Positions 7,139 to 12,136 of a stretch of 12,136 nucleotides of DNA are shown here, piece after piece. Position 1 is the first letter of the stretch, and each line of letters starts with the position of its first letter. The stretch is from assembly GCA_030697085.1 (NCBI GenBank), contig JAUYQT010000034.1, forward strand, positions 1 through 12,136, read 5' to 3'. The notes beneath the pieces were generated by a model, which was not told the origin of the DNA, made no database searches, and was given only the letters and a program-made list of their open reading frames with translations. This DNA comes from Azonexus sp. (lineage in GTDB: Bacteria; Pseudomonadota; Gammaproteobacteria; Burkholderiales; Rhodocyclaceae). The position numbers and the translations under genes are program-made.

Positions 7139-7984
7139 ATGATGCGAAACGCTTTCCTGCAAACAACGGCAGTCCTTGCCGCTGTTTGTTCTGCCTTGGC
7201 AGGCTGTGGCAGCATGGATGCCAAAAATGAAACCATTTCTGTGCCAGGTGGGTTTTCCGGGCTACTCGCTGGCTACCTTGCTCGTGAAGCGCTGCCGAAT
7301 AGCCTTGCTCTCATTCCCCCTGTTCCTGGCCCCGGTTCCGCCGCGCTTGCTCTTGATGAGGAAATTAGCCAACGCAGTTTTGTCTTGCGCGATACGCCAC
7401 GGTGGACGCTGGCCTCTTCGGATGCTGACCTGACTTTTCCGCATGCGGCCGGTACATTTTCCTGTGTTTTGAACGCGCCGCTGAGCGAGACCGATACGCC
7501 TCGTTTGTACCGCTTGCTGCGTCGCACGTTGACTGATCTTGGGGGAGCCACTTACGCGGCCAAGATGCACTACAACCGGGCCCGCCCGTTCGTCTGGAAC
7601 AAGCAGCCGCTATGCACGCCACAAGACCAGGAAAGGTTGGCGAAAAATGGCTCCTATCCTTCCGGGCATACGGCTGCCGGTTGGGGGTGGGCGCTGATTC
7701 TGACCGAGATTTTGCCCGCGCAGACTGACGCGATCCTGATGCGCGGTCGCAGCTTTGGTGAAAGCCGTAATGTCTGCAATGCCCATTGGCATAGCGACGT
7801 TGTGCAAGCGCGTAACGTCGCGGCGGGCGTCGTCGCTCGGCTGCATGCCGAACCCGCTTTTCGCGCTGATCTTGCGGCAGCAAAAGTCGAGCTTGATGCC
7901 GTGCGAAGCAAAGCTCTGAAGCCGACTCGCGATTGCGCGGAGGAGGCCATGGCCTTAGCGATGCAAGTTTCTCTGGGGCAATGA
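7139..7984 (+). CDS. Class A acid phosphatase (PAP2/PhoN type), predicted lipoprotein
   Basis: A 281-residue non-specific acid phosphatase that releases phosphate from organic monoesters in the periplasm. The three-part PAP2 signature is complete: K142-x6-R149-P150 (KMHYNRARP), P174-S-G-H177 (SYPSGHT), and S209-R210-x5-H216-x3-D220 (SRNVCNAHWHSD). The two histidines are the nucleophile and the acid/base. Unlike the usual soluble class A enzymes, its signal ends in a lipobox, LAGC with Cys at 23, suggesting a membrane-anchored form. The start is uncertain: GGAG (7127-7130) is only two bases before the ATG at 7133 but eight before the in-frame ATG at 7139, so I use 7139. A small CACCC/GGGTG stem (7110-7122) lies in the gap from the upstream gene. 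Three bases separate it from the next gene, so the two are almost certainly co-transcribed. Confidence 0.9.
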   Translation: MMRNAFLQTTAVLAAVCSALAGCGSMDAKNETISVPGGFSGLLAGYLAREALPNSLALIPPVPGPGSAALALDEEISQRSFVLRDTPRWTLASSDADLTFPHAAGTFSCVLNAPLSETDTPRLYRLLRRTLTDLGGATYAAKMHYNRARPFVWNKQPLCTPQDQERLAKNGSYPSGHTAAGWGWALILTEILPAQTDAILMRGRSFGESRNVCNAHWHSDVVQARNVAAGVVARLHAEPAFRADLAAAKVELDAVRSKALKPTRDCAEEAMALAMQVSLGQ

Positions 7985-7987
7985 ACA

Positions 7988-9019
7988 ATGAACAAGAGGC
8001 AAAATTATTTCTTGCGGAATGCGACACTCCTTATCAGCATCTGTGCCGGGCTAGCGCTGTTGAATGGCACCGAGGCCGTCGAAGGTGGCTCCGGTGTTTA
8101 TGCGCTCGGCTACATCTCACCACAGGCGGGTCTGATGCCGAAGTCTGGCACCTATCTTAGCTACAACTACTACGGTTACCAGGGGAAGTCGACCACCGCA
8201 GTTTCAGCAGTTAAGCAGGTGGCCATACCCGGGACCCACCTGAAACTGCCAGTGCAACTCAATGGCAGCATGAAGACCGAGGTGAATTCATACTCCAGTC
8301 TTTTTTCGCTAACTCATGTCTTTGCGGAAAAACTACTCGGGGGGCAGCCCGGTTTAGCAGTGCTACTACCCTATGCCAAGGCCGATCTGGATTTAAGCGG
8401 TAGCGGCGTTCTCTCATTGACCAGCCCATTCGGGCATGTTCATCACCTGAACTTGAGTGGCAACAATAGTCAGAGCACGAGCGGTATCGGCGATACGACT
8501 CTGAGCGGCCTACTCGGTTGGCATCATGGGCGCTGGCACACCATGGCCATGTTCAATTTGTACGTCCCGACGGGCGGTTATGACAGGCAGCGTCTGGTCA
8601 ATATCGGGCGAAATCATTGGGCCGTCGAACCGATGGTAGCGCTGACCTACCTGAACGAAGCCTCCGGGCTCGAGGTTTCCGGCGCGACGGGCGTGACCTT
8701 CAACCAGAAAAATCCGGACACCGAATACAAGTCCGGGACAGAATTTCACCTCGATCTGAGTGTGATCCAGCACTTTTCTGAGATGTTTTATATCGGATTG
8801 GCTGGCTACGCCTACCAGCAATTAACGGGCGACAGTGGTAGTGGTGCCAGTGATGCCAACAAGGGGCAGGTTTACGGCCTTGGCCCGATTTTAGGTGGAG
8901 CAATTCCAATCGGACAGAAACAGAAGTTGTTCATCAATGGCCGCTATTACCAAGAATTCGGCGTTGAGAACAGGCTTAAGGGTAATACCTTCTTTCTCAC
9001 CGCGACGGTCAAGTTCTGA
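7988..9019 (+). CDS. SphA/MetA-pathway family outer-membrane beta-barrel protein
   Basis: A 343-residue outer-membrane protein of the family annotated as phenol MetA-degradation or SphA-like transporters (COG4313-type), thought to pass or bind hydrophobic compounds. It has a Sec signal (MNKRQNYFLR, core LLISICAGLALL, likely cut after TEA30), then the family-typical start VEGGSGVYALGYISPQAG. Later come alternating strands such as GLAVLLPYAKADLDL, MFNLYVPTGGY and LFINGRYYQEFGV, and a terminal aromatic (TATVKF) as required for BAM insertion. Its ATG lies three bases after the acid phosphatase stop, with GGGGC close upstream, so translation is probably coupled. The Pseudomonas relative SphA is, from memory, sphingosine-responsive, which would fit lipid-derived ligands; the ligand here is unknown. 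Confidence 0.85.
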   Translation: MNKRQNYFLRNATLLISICAGLALLNGTEAVEGGSGVYALGYISPQAGLMPKSGTYLSYNYYGYQGKSTTAVSAVKQVAIPGTHLKLPVQLNGSMKTEVNSYSSLFSLTHVFAEKLLGGQPGLAVLLPYAKADLDLSGSGVLSLTSPFGHVHHLNLSGNNSQSTSGIGDTTLSGLLGWHHGRWHTMAMFNLYVPTGGYDRQRLVNIGRNHWAVEPMVALTYLNEASGLEVSGATGVTFNQKNPDTEYKSGTEFHLDLSVIQHFSEMFYIGLAGYAYQQLTGDSGSGASDANKGQVYGLGPILGGAIPIGQKQKLFINGRYYQEFGVENRLKGNTFFLTATVKF

Positions 9020-9083
9020 CGTGACCGAGCGTCGATTAAGTATTTATATGGCATACAGCGCCTTGCAATTGTGGTTAGCGACG

Positions 9084-9115
9084 ACGTTGATCACCAACGT
9101 TTAATCACTTATAAA
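9084..9115 (+). promoter_or_regulatory. Candidate sigma-70 promoter with overlapping dyad, upstream of the first esterase gene
   Basis: TTGATC (9087-9092) and TATAAA (9110-9115) are exactly 17 bases apart. A perfect inverted repeat, ACGTTG (9084-9089) and CAACGT (9095-9100), covers the -35 box and could be an operator. The predicted transcription start would leave a leader of only about 12 bases that still contains AAAGGA (9122-9127), which is short but possible. It suggests the esterases can be expressed apart from the three upstream genes. Confidence 0.4.
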
Positions 9116-9133
9116 ACAAAGAAAGGAACAGGG

Positions 9134-10993
9134 ATGGTCAAGCGCAGGGGATTGGAAATCAAACAGAGCGCAGTTATTGCCACCTTATTGGCAGGATTGA
9201 TCGGCGGAGCCCAGGCCGGCAACTATTCAAGCATTTATTTTTACGGGGATAGCCTGACTGATTCAGGCGTCTATGGGCCGATACTGTCAAACACCTATGA
9301 TCACTTTTCCACCAATCCTGGAACAGTCTGGTCACAAAACCTCGGGGCCAATTATGGCTTTGCTGTCAGCCCAGCCTACGCAGCACAGCCGGGTACTTCC
9401 CCTGTAGGTTTTAGCCCTGTCAGCAGCGGCAACAACTTTGCCACTGGTAGTGCCAGGATCAATTTGATCACCACCACTTCGCCCGCAGCCGCACTCATTC
9501 CCCCGGTCAGCACTCAGGTCACCCAGATGCTTGCCCGCGGCCCGCTTGATCCAAATGCCCTCTACGCAATTTCCGGAGGCCACAACGATGTTTTTGCCCA
9601 ACTCTCTGCGGGCAGCAATGCGGCTGCCGTAGCCGGCATTATTACCGCAGCGAACGACCTCACGACTCAGATAAACCGCCTCCAGTTAGCGGGAGCGCGC
9701 CATTTGATTGTGGTCGGCATCATGGATATGACCAAGACGCCCATTGCCTCAATGAGTGCCAATGTTCCTGATCCGGTTCTGCTTGGCGACCTGGTAACGT
9801 CGTTCAACACCAGCCTTGAGTTCGGACTGGCAGGCAAGAATCTGCTCTATTTCAATACGGGAAAAATGCTGGACATTGTTATTGCCAACCCTACGGCTTA
9901 CGGATTCACCAACGTAACCGATGCTGCCACTCCATCATCGCTGGGAAATCCTCCCGATCCAGGCAAAGAAACCGGTTACCTGTTTGCCGATATCAGGCAT
10001 CCTTCAGCCCAGTTTCACCAAATCATGTCCGATTGGATTTACACCTCGCTCGAAGCCGCTAGCCGTGTTGGTCTGATGTCGCAAGTCCCACTAGGTCGTT
10101 CCGGAGCGCAATGGCGTTCGATTGATGGACGTTTGAGCGAATTCCAGAACTTTGGCTATAAGGGGCAAGGCTTCTTTGTAACCGGTGATTATGCCTCGTC
10201 GCAAAAGGAAGCTTACGCTGGCATGCCGTCGGTGGATGGTTCCGGTGGCAGCCTGATCATGGGTTATGAAAAAGCCTTCAGTGACCAATTGTTCGCTGGC
10301 GTCACCCTGGGTTATGGCAACGCACCATTTGACTTGGGCAATAACCAAGGCACGGTGAAATACAACGAATGGGCGCTTTCGGCTTTTGCTTCCCAAAAAT
10401 TCGGGGCTTTCTATGCGAACGGACTGGCGGCTTACTCCTGGCTTGATTACGAGAGCAAACGAAATATTGCCCTTGGTCCCTTCAACACCAGCGAACAGGG
10501 CGATACGCGAGGACACCAGTTCGGCGTCAAAGGGCAAGTCGGCTATAACTTCACAGTTGGCAACATCATTCATGGCCCCCTCGTCGGCCTGGCGTGGGAA
10601 CGCGTCAACGTGAATGGTTTTAGTGAAAAATCGAATAGCGTGACGGCCATGACCTTCGGTGAGCAGACCCGCGAATCGCTACGTTCAAGGTTGGGCTGGC
10701 AGATTGCGGCCGAAACCAGTTTGGCTGAAGTCAAGGTTCGCCCCTACGCCCAACTGAGTTATGACTATGAGCACAAAAAGGATGAGCGGACTTATAGCGC
10801 TGGCTTTGTCGGTGGGAATTCCGCCATGGAAATGCCGACCGCTAACCGGACGGGCGGCTATGGAACACTGCTGGCCGGGATCAGTGGGGAATTAAGCAAG
10901 GGGATTCGATTGGGTGTAGGGGGTTCAACAACGATCAGCCAACCGGGAGCGCGTAACTCTGCGATCAATGTGACGCTTCGGGCTGCCTTTTGA
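9134..10993 (+). CDS. GDSL-family esterase autotransporter (EstA-like), first copy
   Basis: A 619-residue surface esterase or lipase secreted by the type V autotransporter route. A Sec signal (core AVIATLLAGLIGG, likely cut after AQA28) precedes a passenger with SGNH-hydrolase blocks: nucleophile S40 in FYGDSLTDSG, the GNNFATGSA glycine block near 99, N151 in SGGHNDVF, and D286-x-x-H289 in ADIRHPS. A linker (about 300-345) leads to the autotransporter barrel, which ends in the terminal phenylalanine RAAF. The family hydrolyses short- to medium-chain acyl esters, and the passenger usually stays attached to the cell surface. The ATG at 9134 with AAAGGA six bases ahead is preferred over a GTG at 9071, which lacks a signal peptide at the right place. 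A candidate promoter lies just upstream. It is followed after 52 bases by a paralogue. A TTGACA overlaps its stop codon (10990-10995) but has no -10 at a proper distance. Confidence 0.92.
   Translation: MVKRRGLEIKQSAVIATLLAGLIGGAQAGNYSSIYFYGDSLTDSGVYGPILSNTYDHFSTNPGTVWSQNLGANYGFAVSPAYAAQPGTSPVGFSPVSSGNNFATGSARINLITTTSPAAALIPPVSTQVTQMLARGPLDPNALYAISGGHNDVFAQLSAGSNAAAVAGIITAANDLTTQINRLQLAGARHLIVVGIMDMTKTPIASMSANVPDPVLLGDLVTSFNTSLEFGLAGKNLLYFNTGKMLDIVIANPTAYGFTNVTDAATPSSLGNPPDPGKETGYLFADIRHPSAQFHQIMSDWIYTSLEAASRVGLMSQVPLGRSGAQWRSIDGRLSEFQNFGYKGQGFFVTGDYASSQKEAYAGMPSVDGSGGSLIMGYEKAFSDQLFAGVTLGYGNAPFDLGNNQGTVKYNEWALSAFASQKFGAFYANGLAAYSWLDYESKRNIALGPFNTSEQGDTRGHQFGVKGQVGYNFTVGNIIHGPLVGLAWERVNVNGFSEKSNSVTAMTFGEQTRESLRSRLGWQIAAETSLAEVKVRPYAQLSYDYEHKKDERTYSAGFVGGNSAMEMPTANRTGGYGTLLAGISGELSKGIRLGVGGSTTISQPGARNSAINVTLRAAF
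10106..10200 (+). repeat. Copy 1 of a 95-bp perfect direct repeat shared by the two esterase genes
   Basis: Identical base for base to 12042-12136 (offset 1936). It begins at the codon for alanine 325 in the passenger-barrel linker. Just upstream (about 10069-10105) the two genes differ at many third positions. It encodes AQWRSIDGRLSEFQN and onward into the barrel. Confidence 0.95.
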
Positions 10994-11045
10994 CAATAAC
11001 TAAAAATATTTGGATTTAGTCGTTCAATGATCAAGGGGTGGGGAA

Positions 11046-12136
11046 ATGAAAAAAAATCGTGCATTCTTCTTCAAACGGACAGCTGTTTTTTCGGCATTGA
11101 TGCTTGGGGTAATCGCTGGAGTTGAAGCGGGCGGATATTCGAACGTCTATATTTTTGGTGACAGTCTCAGTGATAACGGCGCCTATGCGCCTCTGGTCGG
11201 CCCGAACGCCCGCTTTACGACCAATCCAGGTACGGTCTGGACGGACAATCTTGGAGCGAACTACGGCAAACGGGTGACCACGGCTTACGCTGCCTGGCAA
11301 ACAGGAGGGACATCGACGGCGGGCGGGTTTTCACCAATCGACAGTGGCAACAACTTTGCCGTCGGTGGCGCACGAGTCAGTTTGCAGCCAGGAAATATGA
11401 TGACGTTTCCCAATCTGATGCCGAGCCTCCCCTCGGTAAGGGTGCAAATTAACGATTATTTGGCCCGTGGGCCACTTGATACAAACGCGCTCTATGCGGT
11501 GATGGGTGGCTCAAACGATATCTTTGTCCAAGCCAATTCGGTCGCCACAGGGTCTTTGACACCAGCCGGCGCCATTGCGGCAGTGGTCGCTGCCGGCAAT
11601 GACTTTGTCGCGCAGGTCACACGTTTGCAAGCAGCCGGTGCACGCCATTTGATCGCAATCGGGCTGCCGGACATCGGTCTGACACCAGAGGGGCAAAGCT
11701 TGCCGCAAGCGAACAGAGAGTTTCTCTCCAGCCTCACTACAACTTACGATGCCACTCAGGCTGCCGGATTGGCCGGCAAAAATCTGCTCTATTTCGACGG
11801 CAACAAACTGTTTGCCGCCATTTATGCAAATCCCCTTGCCTATGGCTTTACCAATACAAATACGCCGGCATGTAGTGCCGGAGCACTCGCTTGCGTGGCG
11901 GCAGCAGACGGCCACATGTTCGCCGACCCGGTGCATTGGTCGACCAGCTTGCACAAAGTTGTTTCAGACTGGATATATAGCTCACTGGAAGGTGCCAGCC
12001 GGGTAGGCCTGATGTCTCAGGTACCGCTGGGCCGCTCCGGGGCGCAATGGCGTTCGATTGATGGACGTTTGAGCGAATTCCAGAACTTTGGCTATAAGGG
12101 GCAAGGCTTCTTTGTAACCGGTGATTATGCCTCGTC
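11046..12136 (+). CDS. GDSL-family esterase autotransporter, second copy, 3' end outside the window
   Basis: A tandem paralogue of the preceding gene; 363 codons are visible and the barrel is cut by the right edge. Signal peptide MKKNRAFFFKR, a hydrophobic core, likely cut after VEA28. The catalytic set matches the first copy: S40 in FGDSLSDNG, N157 in GGSNDIF, and D294-x-x-H297 in ADPVHWS. The passenger is clearly diverged from copy one, for example an added pair of cysteines in TPACSAGALACVAA near the C-terminal side, which may form a disulfide. From residue 333 the DNA is identical to copy one to the end of the window. The ATG at 11046 has AAGGGG seven bases upstream (11033-11038). With only 52 bases to the first copy and no terminator seen, they are probably co-transcribed. 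A different substrate preference is likely but unproven. Confidence 0.92.
   Translation, partial: MKKNRAFFFKRTAVFSALMLGVIAGVEAGGYSNVYIFGDSLSDNGAYAPLVGPNARFTTNPGTVWTDNLGANYGKRVTTAYAAWQTGGTSTAGGFSPIDSGNNFAVGGARVSLQPGNMMTFPNLMPSLPSVRVQINDYLARGPLDTNALYAVMGGSNDIFVQANSVATGSLTPAGAIAAVVAAGNDFVAQVTRLQAAGARHLIAIGLPDIGLTPEGQSLPQANREFLSSLTTTYDATQAAGLAGKNLLYFDGNKLFAAIYANPLAYGFTNTNTPACSAGALACVAAADGHMFADPVHWSTSLHKVVSDWIYSSLEGASRVGLMSQVPLGRSGAQWRSIDGRLSEFQNFGYKGQGFFVTGDYAS
12042..12136 (+). repeat. Copy 2 of the 95-bp perfect direct repeat, running to the window edge
   Basis: Identical to 10106-10200, with no mismatch to the last base available, so the true length of the identical tract is unknown. It marks the start of the shared barrel-coding module in the second esterase gene. 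Confidence 0.95.

Noticed and set aside
9051..9067. Sigma-54-like TGGC ... TTGC upstream of the first esterase gene
   Set aside because: The distance between TGGCATA and TTGC is seven bases, not the four expected, so the -24/-12 spacing is wrong.
10990..11019. Consensus -35 TTGACA at the stop codon of the first esterase gene
   Set aside because: No acceptable -10 hexamer occurs 16-18 bases downstream; the best is TTTAGT at 19 bases. Co-transcription of the two esterases is more likely.

Overview
The window looks like a chromosomal stretch from a Betaproteobacterium, most likely near the Rhodocyclales (Dechloromonas/Azonexus-like). That placement is a guess from the style of the AsmA, CreA, MsrB, SEC-C and SphA-type proteins and the GC-rich codon use. 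No rRNA or marker gene in the window settles it.

Left part (1-4377) is housekeeping sequence. It holds an arginase cut by the left edge (minus strand), an AsmA-family gene that is broken by a frameshift and has lost its 3' end into the convergent msrB gene, msrB itself (methionine sulfoxide reductase B, minus), a UPF0149/YecA-like protein with a C-terminal SEC-C zinc motif (plus), and creA (minus, exported). These genes alternate in strand and do not form one operon.

Middle (4378-5119) is about 740 bases without an intact gene. It contains a roughly 65-residue internal remnant of an IS701-like DDE transposase (minus strand, 4663-4881), then an AT-rich stretch with a 21-bp imperfect palindrome and a compact hairpin/palindrome pair in front of the next gene. 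It marks the border between the housekeeping block and an accessory block.

Right part (5120-12136) is a co-directional plus-strand series in which every product carries an export signal. In order: a Tat-exported metallophosphoesterase, a class A (PAP2/PhoN-type) acid phosphatase with a lipobox, an outer-membrane beta-barrel of the SphA/MetA-pathway family, and two tandem GDSL-esterase autotransporters, the second cut by the right edge. The passenger domains of the two esterases have diverged, but from the passenger-barrel linker onward their DNA is identical for at least 95 bp, up to the last base of the window. This points to recent gene conversion or a module swap.

My inference is that the right block is a cell-envelope system for taking apart phosphorylated esters such as phospholipids or other organophosphate esters: acyl-ester cleavage at the surface, phosphoester cleavage in the periplasm, and a barrel for hydrophobic products. 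The family assignments are well supported by motifs. The shared substrate is not shown by the sequence.
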